Below, in pieces: positions 29,585 to 38,245 of a stretch of DNA of 64,000 nt. Source of the DNA: Gracilibacillus oryzae (GTDB taxonomy: Bacteria > Bacillota > Bacilli > Bacillales > Amphibacillaceae); NCBI RefSeq assembly GCF_009498735.1, contig NZ_ML762432.1:99897-163896 (forward strand). Direction: 5' to 3'. The notes beneath the pieces were generated by a model. That model saw nothing but the letters and a program-made list of their open reading frames with translations, searched no databases and was not told the origin of the DNA. How positions within the stretch are numbered: the first letter of the stretch is position 1; each line of letters starts with the position of its first letter. The position numbers and the translations under genes are program-made.

Positions 29585-29602
29585 AGAAGGAGGTCCATAT
29601 AA

Positions 29603-29701
29603 ATGTCCACAAGTGCAATTATCATGGCAGTAATAGGTGCTGTAATTATATGGGGCGGACTATTAGTAAGTATATTAAAAGCGAAAAAAGCTTCTAAGTA
29701 A
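29603..29701 (+). CDS. MetS-like small subunit of NSS transporter
   Basis: A 32-residue protein, too short for usual gene finders, beginning MSTSAIIMAVIGAVIIWGG. One hydrophobic span is followed by a basic tail (KAKKASK). gaaggaggt is well placed seven bases or so before the ATG, and the frame ends right before a terminator. Position directly after an NSS transporter and the IIMAVIGAVIIWGGL core match the MetS family, the small subunit needed by MetP in Corynebacterium. Strong by context and pattern. Confidence 0.82.
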   Translation: MSTSAIIMAVIGAVIIWGGLLVSILKAKKASK

Positions 29702-29706
29702 AAATA

Positions 29707-29742
29707 ACTCCGTAAGGCACTCTAGCCTTACGGAGTATTTCT
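29707..29742. terminator. Bidirectional terminator between metS-like gene and lytH
   Basis: actccgtaaggc and gccttacggagt form a 12-bp perfect stem with a six-base loop. It serves the NSS operon and overlaps the 3' end of the convergent lytH pseudogene. Confidence 0.88.
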
Positions 29743-30678
29743 TTCCCATTTTTTTAAGTAGGGATATGGATCGAAAGACCACTCACTTTTCCCATCATCT
29801 TTATACATACCATAATGAAGGTGAGGCGGGAATTTTCCAGATGTTCCAGGCGGCCCGTATCCACTTGAACCTACCGATCCGATTGTATCACCAGCTTCTA
29901 CAATATCGCCAACTTCAATTCCCTCGGCAAATCCGTTTAAATGAGCGTAATAGTGGTATCTGTTATAAGTATCCCGAATACCAATTCGCCATCCGCCAAA
30001 CTTATTCCATCCTTTTAATTCTACGATTCCAAATGTTGTGGCCCTGACAGGTGTTCCATAATTAGCAAAAATGTCTGTTCCTTCGTGAATCCTTCTGCCA
30101 CCGAATCCGCGAGCATCTCCCCATGTATTGCGATAGCTGTAATTGTATCCCTTTGGAATGGGGAAAGATGTCGTATCAAACGTGAGTCGATTATACTGCT
30201 TCATTAACCTTGCATAATTCATAATAGACAGGACAGCTAAATCACGGTGATAGTAGTTCCATAAAGCAGCTTTGATGTCTTGTTCAGAATGTCCGTAGCG
30301 CTGAAGGTAATTGCCAACTGTATACAAAATATCTAAATCATTCTCTATATGCGCCAATCCATCCCCATCACCGTCTTTTCCTGTCCCGTGAAACATTGCA
30401 ATCATATTCGGGTCAGTAGAAGCAGGTGGAGCAAGTCCGTACCATTTTTGCTCAGATATCTGAATATCGATAAGCTGGTTTTCTTCTGATGACTTTCTGA
30501 TATTTGATTAATACTGGTTCATTGCTGCATAATAATACCATGGAATATTTGTGACTGCTTCCATCTGTTTAAACATGTTAATTTTTTGTTCTTCCTCATC
30601 CACATTTTCTTCAGCATATGCTATAGTAGTAAGAAGAAAATAACTAGAGACAACGATTAAAAAAACGCGTTTAATCAA
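29728..30678 (-). pseudogene. lytH: lytH, M23 peptidase interrupted by one in-frame stop
   Basis: The reading frame runs 317 codons from a TTG at 30678 (aaggagg seven bases before) but codon 57 is TAA (30508-30510). Upstream of it are a signal peptide and the family segment IPWYYYAAMNQY; downstream, in the same frame, the homology continues without loss through QKWYGLAPP to the M23 domain with HEGTD, HYYAHL and PHLHYG zinc/catalytic motifs. The stop probably replaces a Glu codon. The C-terminal 225 residues could start at ATG 30405 but lack a ribosome site and signal peptide. LytH trims cortex stem peptides to L-alanine in Bacillus subtilis. A sequencing error must be excluded. Confidence 0.82.
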
Positions 30679-30807
30679 AAAATTTCCTCCTTATGGAATT
30701 ATTTTATTTATGTAATTAGTTTAAGTAGTAATCAATATTTCATTCTAGCAACATTTTCTATTTAAGGTAATAGCAGTGCGGAATAGAACAGGAGAGTGTC
30801 ACGGAAT

Positions 30808-31083
30808 ATGGTGGAAATCCAGGGAAAAACTTATCAGGTTATAAAAGAATTTCGCGAAGGGTTTGACGAAAAAGCTTTTAAAGAACGATACAGTGAAGTG
30901 CTAAGTAAATATGATTTCATTTTAGGTGATTGGGGATATGAACAATTACGATTGAAGGGTTTTTATGATGATCAGAACCCGAAAGCAACATTTGATACAA
31001 AAATCAGTACATGTGAAGATTATTTGTATGAATATTGTAACTTTGGCTGCCGTTATTTTGTAGTGAAACAAATTAACAAGTAA
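30808..31083 (+). CDS. yutD: YutD family protein
   Basis: Small cytoplasmic protein of 91 residues, YutD-like (DUF1027). Recognised by IQGKTYQVIKEFREGFD at the start and by FILGDWGYEQLRLKGFYDD (about 37-56); a Cys-containing tail (STCEDYLYEYCNFGC) follows. The ATG at 30808 is preferred to a GTG at 30796, which overlaps the only ribosome site (aggagag); the spacing to the ATG is rather long. Close to lytH as in Bacillus subtilis, though here they are divergent. Function unknown. Confidence 0.82.
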   Translation: MVEIQGKTYQVIKEFREGFDEKAFKERYSEVLSKYDFILGDWGYEQLRLKGFYDDQNPKATFDTKISTCEDYLYEYCNFGCRYFVVKQINK

Positions 31084-31088
31084 GCAAA

Positions 31089-31196
31089 TAGGTGAGATAA
31101 ATGAATCAGATTGCTAAGCATCCTGACGAGTTTCGCTATTGATCAGCGGAGATCAAATAATCCACTGATCGATGCCAGACTTTATCCCACCTATTT
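31089..31196. repeat. Structured repeat R2, copy 2, in a convergent gap
   Basis: An outer stem pairs aggtgagataaa (31090) with tttatcccacct (31181); an inner hairpin pairs gatcagcgga with tccactgatc. The core from 31113 aligns with 8193-8261. It lies between convergent genes and may serve as a two-way terminator. Confidence 0.6.
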
Positions 31197-31236
31197 TATT
31201 TTCAAATTATTATTAAGTTTGACAGAATTAATTTGT

Positions 31237-31503
31237 TTATGTTAACAATGGTTTAACATATGCTCTGAAGTCTTCTGCTTCCATTTCATTATATTGAAAT
31301 GCATGCTCGACATAATTAGCTTTATCAATTGTATTTAGTTGAATTCTGGAGTATTTATTTTTATTTAAATCAATAACAATATGATCTGGATTAAATGCAG
31401 GGGAAGAAATTATCGCAAGATCGAAACGAGTTGTTTTTCCTTTGAAACTGACGAGGCGTGTTTGATTCGTTTCGGTTTCATTTTTTATATAGGTAAGTTC
31501 CAT
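31237..31503 (-). CDS. DUF3055-like small protein
   Basis: Cytoplasmic protein of 88 residues whose pattern (NQTRLVSFKGKTTRFDLAI near 10-30, VIDLNKNKYSRI, YVEHAFQYNEMEAEDFRAY) resembles the DUF3055 family of Firmicutes. The ATG at 31503 is set by aaaggagtg; an in-frame start 36 bases upstream precedes that site. It is monocistronic between yutD and yutE, on the opposite strand. Function unknown; family assignment is from memory of pattern only. Confidence 0.65.
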   Translation of the reverse strand: MELTYIKNETETNQTRLVSFKGKTTRFDLAIISSPAFNPDHIVIDLNKNKYSRIQLNTIDKANYVEHAFQYNEMEAEDFRAYVKPLLT

Positions 31504-31595
31504 ATGCTTCACTCCTTTTCTTTTATTATATCCTAGCAAATTGAAGTTATGGAGTAAAGTATATCCATTATAGCTGTTATGAAGGAGAGGTAATT

Positions 31596-32030
31596 ATGTA
31601 TTTTGTTGATATGAACAGCTTAATTCATAAATTGAATTTTTTCGACAATAAGTTAAAATTGTATCACCAAGTAAAAATGGATACAGAAGTAGATAAATTA
31701 GGCCTGGAACGGTTGACTCATGTGTTAATTGAATCCTTTCTGGATATTGGCAATATGATGATCGACGGTTTTGTAATGCGTGATCCAGGAAGTTATGCTG
31801 ATATTATTACCATTTTAGTTGACGAAAATGTGCTCAAGAAGGAAGATGAAGAAGCATATCAGGCATTAATAAACATAAGAAAAGATTTAGTTTCCAATTA
31901 CGAAAATGTTGATCACCAATCGATTCAGCACATTCTCGATAAATATTTTCAAGTGTTTGAGCAGTTTAGTAAGGATATAAAAAGCTACCTAGCAACCGAA
32001 ATGGGAGTTGCCAATACTTTCACGGAATAG
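31596..32030 (+). CDS. yutE: YutE, DUF86/HepT-like protein
   Basis: All-helical protein of 144 residues of the DUF86 family. The core LGLERLTHVLIESFLDIGNMMIDGF and RDPGSYADIITIL (about 36-75) match YutE. HepT toxins of this family carry a catalytic RX4HXY; here the equivalent is RKDLVSNY, with Ser where His is needed, and no MNT antitoxin gene is adjacent. It is therefore unlikely to be an active HepT ribonuclease, and the Bacillus YutE orthologue seems to lack the His too. gaaggagag precedes the ATG. Confidence 0.83.
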   Translation: MYFVDMNSLIHKLNFFDNKLKLYHQVKMDTEVDKLGLERLTHVLIESFLDIGNMMIDGFVMRDPGSYADIITILVDENVLKKEDEEAYQALINIRKDLVSNYENVDHQSIQHILDKYFQVFEQFSKDIKSYLATEMGVANTFTE

Positions 32031-32107
32031 TTGTGATGTTATTCACAATAAAAGTTTGGAAAGTATGGTTTAATAAATTTATACAGTAAGTTAAGGGAGC
32101 GGATTAG

Positions 32108-33124
32108 ATGCAACAACAAGTCATTACAGATAAATTTGGCCGAGTATTACAGGATTTGCGTATTTCGGTGACAGATCGTTGTAATTTTCGCTGCCGGTAT
32201 TGTATGCCAAGGGAAATTTTCGGCAAAGATTTCGCCTTTTTACCGAAAGATCATTTATTATCATTTGAAGAGATCGAAAGACTCGCATCAGCCTTTTTGC
32301 AGCTTGGTGTAAAGAAAATTCGTTTAACAGGTGGAGAGCCGCTGTTACGAAAAGATATTGTGACATTAGTGGGGAAATTAGCAAAGTTAGAAGGCTTAGA
32401 AGACATTGGTCTTACTACAAATGGTGTGTTATTAGGGAAAATGGCAGCAAAACTTAAAGAAGCAGGTCTGAAACGTGTGAATATAAGTCTAGACGCTATT
32501 GATGATAAGACGTTTATGGCAATTAATGATAGTCATGTTCCAACAAACACTGTAATTAAAAGTATTCAGCAGGCAAAAGAAGCAGGGTTAATTGTCAAGG
32601 TGAATATGGTGGTAAAAAAAGGGATGAATGACCATGAAGTATTACCAATGGCAAAGTTTTTTAAAGAGTTAGGTGTCACGTTACGATTTATCGAATTTAT
32701 GGATGTAGGACAGACGAATGGATGGGATTTCCAGCATGTTGTGACAAAGAAAGAATTATATGAAATGATCAGCAAAGAACATGACCTGGAACCTGTAGAG
32801 CCGGCTTATTTCGGAGAGGTAGCGAAACGCTACAGATACAAAGGAACAGATACGGAAGTCGGTTTTATTACCTCTGTTTCAGAGTCTTTCTGTTCATCTT
32901 GTACAAGAGCCAGAGTTGCTGCTGATGGTCATTTTTATACATGCTTATTTGCAGGTACCGGCTTTAACCTGAAAGATATTATGCGTGCAGGTATCAGCGA
33001 TGAAGAACTAAAGAATACGATTGTTAGCCGCTGGGAGAAAAGAGAAGACCGTTATTCAGATGAAAGGACAGAAGAAACAGCCAAAAACCGCAAAAAAATC
33101 GAGATGTCCTATATTGGCGGCTAA
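32108..33124 (+). CDS. moaA: GTP 3',8-cyclase MoaA
   Basis: Radical SAM enzyme that starts molybdenum cofactor synthesis from GTP. The N-terminal cluster motif is C-x3-C-x2-C at Cys25, Cys29 and Cys32 ([10 protein letters not shown]); the second cluster uses FCSSCTRAR and YTCLF near 256-276. It ends in the GG tail (YIGG) needed for activity. 338 residues is normal. taagggagc precedes the ATG. First gene of the moaA-moeB-moeA-moaE-moaD-mobB series. MoaC, its partner for cPMP formation, is not in the window. Confidence 0.96.
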   Translation: MQQQVITDKFGRVLQDLRISVTDRCNFRCRYCMPREIFGKDFAFLPKDHLLSFEEIERLASAFLQLGVKKIRLTGGEPLLRKDIVTLVGKLAKLEGLEDIGLTTNGVLLGKMAAKLKEAGLKRVNISLDAIDDKTFMAINDSHVPTNTVIKSIQQAKEAGLIVKVNMVVKKGMNDHEVLPMAKFFKELGVTLRFIEFMDVGQTNGWDFQHVVTKKELYEMISKEHDLEPVEPAYFGEVAKRYRYKGTDTEVGFITSVSESFCSSCTRARVAADGHFYTCLFAGTGFNLKDIMRAGISDEELKNTIVSRWEKREDRYSDERTEETAKNRKKIEMSYIGG

Positions 33125-33148
33125 TTATTGAAGTGGGGTATACAAACA

Positions 33149-34162
33149 ATGACTGTAATGGATCGCTATCATCGCCAGACACTATTTCAACCAATCGGTC
33201 AAAACGGCCAGGAAAAATTATCACAAAAACATGTCCTTATCGTTGGTTGTGGAGCATTAGGTTCCTCAATAGCAGAAATGTTAGCAAGAGCAGGTATAGG
33301 AAAGCTGACACTAGTAGATCGCGATTATGTTGATATAACCAATTTACAAAGACAGCATCTTTTTACAGAGGATGATGTTTCCAACCAAATGCCAAAAGCG
33401 ATTGCAGTTAAAAAAGCTCTGGAAAAAATTAATCATCATGTTGTCACAGAGGCAAATGTAGCTGATGCAACTGCTGAGAATTTACCGCAGTTTATCAAGG
33501 GTGCAGACATTATCATGGATGCAACAGACAATTTTGATATCCGATTTATTCTTAATGATATTTGCCAGAAAGTTAATATTCCATGGATATTTGGTGCATG
33601 TGTAGGAAGCTCCGGCATGTCCTATACGATTATACCGAAAGAAACGCCATGCCTTGATTGTTTGTTAAAAGTAACCCCGATGTTTGGTGCTACTTGTGAT
33701 TCCGTTGGTGTAATCGGTCCAGCTGTCCAAATGGTTGTTTCCCATCAAGTGACAGAGGCAATGAAATTATTAGTTGGGGCAGATGAACAATTACGTTCGA
33801 AACTAGTTTTATTCGATCTTTGGCATAATCAGTTTCAAATGATCGATGTCACAAAGGCGAAAAGCGATACGTGCACTAGTTGCAGTGAGCATGCGAGCTA
33901 TCCGTATTTACAATATGAAAACCAGCAAAAAACGGAAGTGTTGTGCGGCAGAGATACTGTTCAGATCCGTGGCAAACGATATGATTTTTCTTTATTGGCA
34001 AAGAAACTGGAGGAGTTCGGTGTTGTAACAGAGAATCCTTTTTTAGTTTCTGTTAAAACGGAAAATGTTAGACTCGTTTTCTTTAAAGATGGCAGAACTT
34101 TTGTACATGGAACGAATTCGATTGAACACGCCAAAAAAGTTTACTATCAAATGGTCGGGTAA
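33149..34162 (+). CDS. moeB: Molybdopterin-synthase adenylyltransferase MoeB/ThiF-like
   Basis: E1-like enzyme that adenylates the C-terminal Gly-Gly of MoaD. 337 residues; the nucleotide motif GCGALGSSIAEMLARAG is near 37, RDYVDITNLQRQ near 59, and two Cys pairs (CLDC, CTSC) bind zinc. After the catalytic domain a C-terminal region of about 80 residues occurs as in the Bacillus protein. The ATG at 33149 is ten bases after aagtgggg; the in-frame TTG at 33128 precedes it. Only three bases separate its stop region from the moeA ribosome site. Confidence 0.92.
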   Translation: MTVMDRYHRQTLFQPIGQNGQEKLSQKHVLIVGCGALGSSIAEMLARAGIGKLTLVDRDYVDITNLQRQHLFTEDDVSNQMPKAIAVKKALEKINHHVVTEANVADATAENLPQFIKGADIIMDATDNFDIRFILNDICQKVNIPWIFGACVGSSGMSYTIIPKETPCLDCLLKVTPMFGATCDSVGVIGPAVQMVVSHQVTEAMKLLVGADEQLRSKLVLFDLWHNQFQMIDVTKAKSDTCTSCSEHASYPYLQYENQQKTEVLCGRDTVQIRGKRYDFSLLAKKLEEFGVVTENPFLVSVKTENVRLVFFKDGRTFVHGTNSIEHAKKVYYQMVG

Positions 34163-34177
34163 AGGATGGATTCTATA

Positions 34178-35413
34178 ATGGAAATACGAAACCCAATAAC
34201 AGTAGAAGAAGCAGCAAAAAGGGTGATGGCCTGCCGGAAGTACGGTGAGGTCGAATATGTTGATATTACAGCAGCTAACGGCAGAGTGTTAGCTCAAGAT
34301 ATAATTGCTGACCATGATGTCCCTTCATTTGATCGCTCACCATATGATGGTTTTGCAGTAAGATCGATTGATACAAAGACAGCGGCTGCTGACAATTCCA
34401 TTCTGCTGAATGTAGTTGGCCACATTGGAGCAGGGAGTGTCTTTAAGCAAGAGTTGAAAGAAAAAGATGCGGTCAGAATTATGACAGGTGCTGCTATTCC
34501 AAGAGGTGCTGACACAGTTATTATGCTGGAAGATACCGAGCAGGCCGGAGATAATCAAATATACATTAAAAGGGAAATGAAACATCATCAGAATATTTCC
34601 TTCCAGGGAGAAGATGTAGAAAAAGGCAGTGTGATTGTTTCTAAAGGAAAACTGATTAATCCTGGGGTGGTTGCGTTATTGGCAACATTCGGATATAAAC
34701 AAGTACCTGTCAGTAAAAAGCCTGTCATTGGTGTTATTGCAACAGGCAGTGAGCTGCTCGAGGTGGATCAGGCTCTGGAAGAAGGGAAAATAAGGAACAG
34801 TAATGCTTATATGATAATGGCACAAATAGAGCGGTCAGGTGCAACTGCAAAATATTACGGCCAATTTAGTGACAAGTTAGATATCTGTATTCAACAAATG
34901 CAAGTGGCTATGTCGGAAGTAGATTTTCTAATTACAACAGGCGGAGTTTCTGTTGGTGATTTTGATCTATTGCCTGAAATCTATGATTATTTTCAAGCAG
35001 AAGTGCTCTTTAATAAAATTAAAATGCGGCCAGGCAGTGTGACAACAGTTGCTCAGTTAAATAATCAACTATTATATGGACTTTCTGGTAATCCTTCTGC
35101 TTGTTATGTAGGTTTTGAACTATATGTGAAACCAATTATTGATGCCTTTCTTGATAGAGATCAGATAGGTCTTAAAACAGTTAAGGCAACATTAACAGAA
35201 GATTTTCCTAAATCTAACCCTTTTGACAGGTTTATTCGTGGCCATTATGTTATCAAAAATAGCCAAGTAACCGTTGCGCCTTCTGGTAAAGACAAATCTA
35301 ATATGGTTCATTCTCTAGCAGAGGCAAATTGCTTTATCCGTCTGCGCGGGGGAACTGCTGCATACAGTAAGGGAGAAGTTGTGGATATTTACTTACTGGA
35401 AAATCATAGCTGA
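34178..35413 (+). CDS. moeA: Molybdopterin molybdenumtransferase MoeA
   Basis: Inserts molybdate into adenylated molybdopterin. 411 residues with N-terminal MoeA domains (RSPYDGFAVRS near 52; GAAIPRGADTV near 102) and the MoCF-binding domain (TGSELLEV, TTGGVSVGDFDLLPE, GLSGNPSACYVGFELYV). The ATG at 34178 is preferred because aaagga at 34161 suits it and family proteins begin with a similar MEIRNPITVEEA; an ATG at 34166 overlaps that site. Within the Moco operon. Confidence 0.95.
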   Translation: MEIRNPITVEEAAKRVMACRKYGEVEYVDITAANGRVLAQDIIADHDVPSFDRSPYDGFAVRSIDTKTAAADNSILLNVVGHIGAGSVFKQELKEKDAVRIMTGAAIPRGADTVIMLEDTEQAGDNQIYIKREMKHHQNISFQGEDVEKGSVIVSKGKLINPGVVALLATFGYKQVPVSKKPVIGVIATGSELLEVDQALEEGKIRNSNAYMIMAQIERSGATAKYYGQFSDKLDICIQQMQVAMSEVDFLITTGGVSVGDFDLLPEIYDYFQAEVLFNKIKMRPGSVTTVAQLNNQLLYGLSGNPSACYVGFELYVKPIIDAFLDRDQIGLKTVKATLTEDFPKSNPFDRFIRGHYVIKNSQVTVAPSGKDKSNMVHSLAEANCFIRLRGGTAAYSKGEVVDIYLLENHS

Positions 35414-35426
35414 GGGAGCATAAATC

Positions 35427-35891
35427 ATGACAGATAAATTGTTTGAAATTGTGGAGGAACCAATTTTACTAGAAGATATGATAAAGAAAGTAAAACGAAG
35501 AGAAGCAGGGGCGATTACAACATTTATCGGAACTGTTAGAGAATTCACCAAAGGAAAGCGAACAGTTTTCCTGCAATATCAAGCATATAAGCCAATGGCA
35601 GAGAAAATGCTCGCCCAAATCGGCAAAGAGATTGAGGAGAAATGGCAGGATACTTGTGTTGCAATAACCCACAGGGTTGGAAGATTAGAAATAACAGAGG
35701 CCGCTGTAGTAATTGCCGTTTCTTCTCCTCATCGAAAGGCGGCGTATGAAGCGAATGAGTATGCCATTGAGAGGATAAAACAAATAGTCCCAATCTGGAA
35801 AAAAGAAAAATGGGAAGATGGCGATGAATGGATCGGGGATCAGTTAGAGCGAATTGAATATCCAACAGGCCAGCCTAATATAAAGGAATGA
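35427..35891 (+). CDS. moaE: Molybdopterin synthase catalytic subunit MoaE
   Basis: Large subunit of molybdopterin synthase, 154 residues. Conserved segments: AGAITTFIGTVRE near 30, LQYQAY near 50, ITHRVGRLEITEAAVVIAVSSPHRKAAYEANEYAIERIK (about 75-113) and the active-site lysines in PIWKKEKWEDGDEWIG. It follows moeA by 13 bases with tgagggagc as ribosome site and precedes moaD by four bases. Works with the MoaD thiocarboxylate to convert cPMP to molybdopterin. Confidence 0.95.
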   Translation: MTDKLFEIVEEPILLEDMIKKVKRREAGAITTFIGTVREFTKGKRTVFLQYQAYKPMAEKMLAQIGKEIEEKWQDTCVAITHRVGRLEITEAAVVIAVSSPHRKAAYEANEYAIERIKQIVPIWKKEKWEDGDEWIGDQLERIEYPTGQPNIKE

Positions 35892-35895
35892 GAGT

Positions 35896-36129
35896 ATGAT
35901 AAACATATTATTATTTGCCCAGATGCAAGAAGAGGTCGGTAAAGAAAAAATTGCAGTAGAGATGGAAAAAACCACAGTAAAAGAATTAAAAGAATATCTT
36001 CAAATGCATTACAAGCTGACACAGCTAAACGAGTCAATGGTTGCTGTTAATGAGGCATATGCATTAGAAAATGATGAAGTTAAAACAGGAGACACTGTAG
36101 CCATAATCCCCCCTGTTAGTGGAGGGTGA
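35896..36129 (+). CDS. moaD: Molybdopterin synthase sulfur carrier MoaD
   Basis: Ubiquitin-like sulfur carrier of 77 residues ending in the required Gly-Gly (IPPVSGG), where the thiocarboxylate forms after activation by MoeB. Starts four bases after moaE with ggaatgaga as ribosome site. A short hairpin (ggacag/ctgtcc, 36141-36157) lies in the 100 bases between moaD and mobB and may be a weak terminator. Confidence 0.93.
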   Translation: MINILLFAQMQEEVGKEKIAVEMEKTTVKELKEYLQMHYKLTQLNESMVAVNEAYALENDEVKTGDTVAIIPPVSGG

Positions 36130-36241
36130 GATAGGATAGGGACAGATTATCTGTCCATAACTCGTCAGACATCTTACCAGAAGTATTCATTAGAATTGAT
36201 ACAATATTATCAAGCTAAAAATTGCAGAGAGTGTGTGTACA

Positions 36242-36745
36242 TTGTATGTTATTCAGATAGTCGGTTATAAAAACAGTGGCAAAACAACCGTTGTCACTGA
36301 GTTGGTTAGAAGATTACAAGGGGATGGATATAATGTCGCTACATTAAAACATCATGGACATGGCGGCGAACCAGACTATGCAGCGAATACAGATACAGCT
36401 AAACATTGGATGGCTGGCGCAGCTGCAACTACGGTATTTGGCGAAAAAACATTGCAATTGCAAATCGAAAATCAGAATATAACTGTGGAGAGAATTTTAA
36501 GTCTATACGAAGAACTTAAGATTGATATAACAATTATGGAAGGGTTTAAGCAGTTAAATTTCGGCAAAATTGTTTTAATCCGTAATCAAGACGATATTCA
36601 TTTACTAAAAGATTTAACCAATATAAAAATGGTTTATTCGCAGGATCTTCGCATAGATGAAACGAATAAACCATTGTATAGAAAGAAAGAAAATTTATTG
36701 GATGATGTGCAAAAACAATTCATAACATTCGGCAATCTTCATTAA
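36242..36745 (+). CDS. mobB: Molybdopterin-guanine dinucleotide biosynthesis protein MobB
   Basis: P-loop GTP-binding protein that assists MobA in adding GMP to molybdopterin. About 167 residues; the P-loop is VGYKNSGKTT near 7 and LKHHGHGG and DTAKHWMAGA follow. The start is uncertain: a TTG at 36242 fits family N-termini (MYVIQIVGYKNSGKT), while a GTG at 36233 is also open; both have a weak gagag site. The 3' end overlaps the convergent fnr gene by four bases. Confidence 0.9.
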   Translation: MYVIQIVGYKNSGKTTVVTELVRRLQGDGYNVATLKHHGHGGEPDYAANTDTAKHWMAGAAATTVFGEKTLQLQIENQNITVERILSLYEELKIDITIMEGFKQLNFGKIVLIRNQDDIHLLKDLTNIKMVYSQDLRIDETNKPLYRKKENLLDDVQKQFITFGNLH

Positions 36746-37467
36746 TCAATATTGCATACTTCAATTGGACAACCTTCACAGCCAATTTCATCACGCAGAA
36801 ATTGTAGATCTTTCACAATAATATGACCGGTTTTATTTACATGAATAATATCTAACTTACGCAATTCACTTAACATGCGATTAACACTCTCTCTGGTAGC
36901 TGCACAAAAGTTGGCTAATTGCTGGTTGGTTAGAGACATTTCGATAAGTATTCCTTCATTTGTCTCTATCCCATAACTATTGGTAAGACGAATTAAAGTA
37001 CTATAGAGTGCACCTTTCTTGCCATTTAATAATAAATCCCGTATTTTAGACTGAAAAATACGCATATGATTGCTAACCCAGCGCATGAATTCAAATGTCA
37101 GAGCACCATCATTAATTAATGCTTTTTCTAACCTGTCGCGATTGATGACAAGCACCTCTCCAGATGTCATCACTCGGGCACTTAATAAATATTTTGCATC
37201 ATCACTAAATAATGTCAGTTCACCGATTAAATCATTTGTTTTGCAGATTCTTAAGGTTAGTTCTTTCCCATCTGCAGTTAATTTCTCAATTTGAATAATG
37301 CCTGATTTCAATATATATATTTCTTTTGCATCCATTCCTTCCTGGAATAAAAAAGTATCTTTGTGCGTTCTTTTTGTATGACTGATAGATTCTAATAATC
37401 TTCTTAATTCATGGGAGATTGAGTTATTATGCTGACGATGTTGGTGGATTTTTTTAGCGGTTTGCAT
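36742..37467 (-). CDS. fnr: Fnr, oxygen-sensing Crp/Fnr-family regulator (Bacillus type)
   Basis: Transcription activator of anaerobic genes, 241 residues: cyclic-nucleotide-like sensor domain (about 30-140), dimer helix, and C-terminal winged helix with the recognition region AATRESVNRMLSEL (about 188-201). The [4Fe-4S] ligands of Bacillus Fnr lie at the C-terminus, here Cys230, Cys233 and Cys238 (CEGCPIEVC); a mid-protein Asp completes the set in the known protein. The ATG at 37467 follows ggaggg; the longer frame upstream has no such site. Placed between mobB and mobA, it links cofactor synthesis with anaerobic respiration, such as nitrate reduction. Confidence 0.88.
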   Translation of the reverse strand: MQTAKKIHQHRQHNNSISHELRRLLESISHTKRTHKDTFLFQEGMDAKEIYILKSGIIQIEKLTADGKELTLRICKTNDLIGELTLFSDDAKYLLSARVMTSGEVLVINRDRLEKALINDGALTFEFMRWVSNHMRIFQSKIRDLLLNGKKGALYSTLIRLTNSYGIETNEGILIEMSLTNQQLANFCAATRESVNRMLSELRKLDIIHVNKTGHIIVKDLQFLRDEIGCEGCPIEVCNID

Positions 37468-37661
37468 GGTTGAACCCTCCGATAAAATGAGCCTGTAATG
37501 GCCCATTGATAAATGTATTACCATACGCATACTAACGTAAATGGAAAAATACAACTTTTCTTATATAAACATCATAACATACAATGTGAAAAATTGAGCG
37601 AGAGAAATATACAGATTTGTTACATAATCGTGAATTTTTTGTGAAGGGAGGGAAGATAAAA

Positions 37662-38237
37662 ATGAAAATAACTGGTGTTATATTAGCGGGTGGTGAGTCG
37701 AGGCGTTTTGGAAAACCGAAAGCTTTTGCTAAATATAGAGGGAAAGAATTTTATCTTCACAGCATTGAGGCGATGGGGCATATTACCAGCAAAGTTTCTA
37801 TCATTGCAAAAAAAGAGCATTTCCCTTTTTATTCAAACGACTTCCATGTTTTGGAGGATGTCAAAACATTTCGGGGATTAGGGCCTTTAGCAGGATTATA
37901 TACGATTATGGATTATGAAGATTCCGAATGGTATATGACGTTACCTGTGGACACCCCTCGAGTGAATGAAGCTGTCCTGAAAACTTTGCTTCCCTGTCAG
38001 AATGAAGCTGTTCAAGCATATGTTCCGATTGTTAACGATCGAATACAGCCATTGGTTGCCATCTATCATCATTCAGCAAAACAAACTATTTATGATCTGC
38101 TGGTAAATGGGAAAAGGTCCATGAGAGATTTATTAAATAACATTCATGTAAAATATATTCCTTATGATAAAACGGAAGAAAGGTATTTCCAAAATATTAA
38201 TACTCAAGCAGAGTTTTTAAATCTACCATTGGAGTGA
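37662..38237 (+). CDS. mobA: Molybdenum cofactor guanylyltransferase MobA
   Basis: Attaches GMP to molybdopterin to give the MGD form used by nitrate reductases. 191 residues with the nucleotide-binding signature GVILAGGESRRFGKPKAFA (about 4-22) and the metal region LPVDTPRV near 87. The ATG at 37662 is preceded by aagggaggg; a longer in-frame start lacks this. Divergent from fnr with a 194-base intergenic region, and followed by a DUF454 gene eight bases later. Confidence 0.93.
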   Translation: MKITGVILAGGESRRFGKPKAFAKYRGKEFYLHSIEAMGHITSKVSIIAKKEHFPFYSNDFHVLEDVKTFRGLGPLAGLYTIMDYEDSEWYMTLPVDTPRVNEAVLKTLLPCQNEAVQAYVPIVNDRIQPLVAIYHHSAKQTIYDLLVNGKRSMRDLLNNIHVKYIPYDKTEERYFQNINTQAEFLNLPLE

Positions 38238-38245
38238 ATCAGCAT

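Noticed and set aside
31596..32030. HepT-MNT toxin-antitoxin system at yutE
   Set aside because: The RX4HXY catalytic histidine is replaced by serine and there is no nucleotidyltransferase antitoxin gene next to it.
35545..35865. Open frame of 106 codons antisense to moaE
   Set aside because: Fully within moaE, no ribosome site, no family resemblance.
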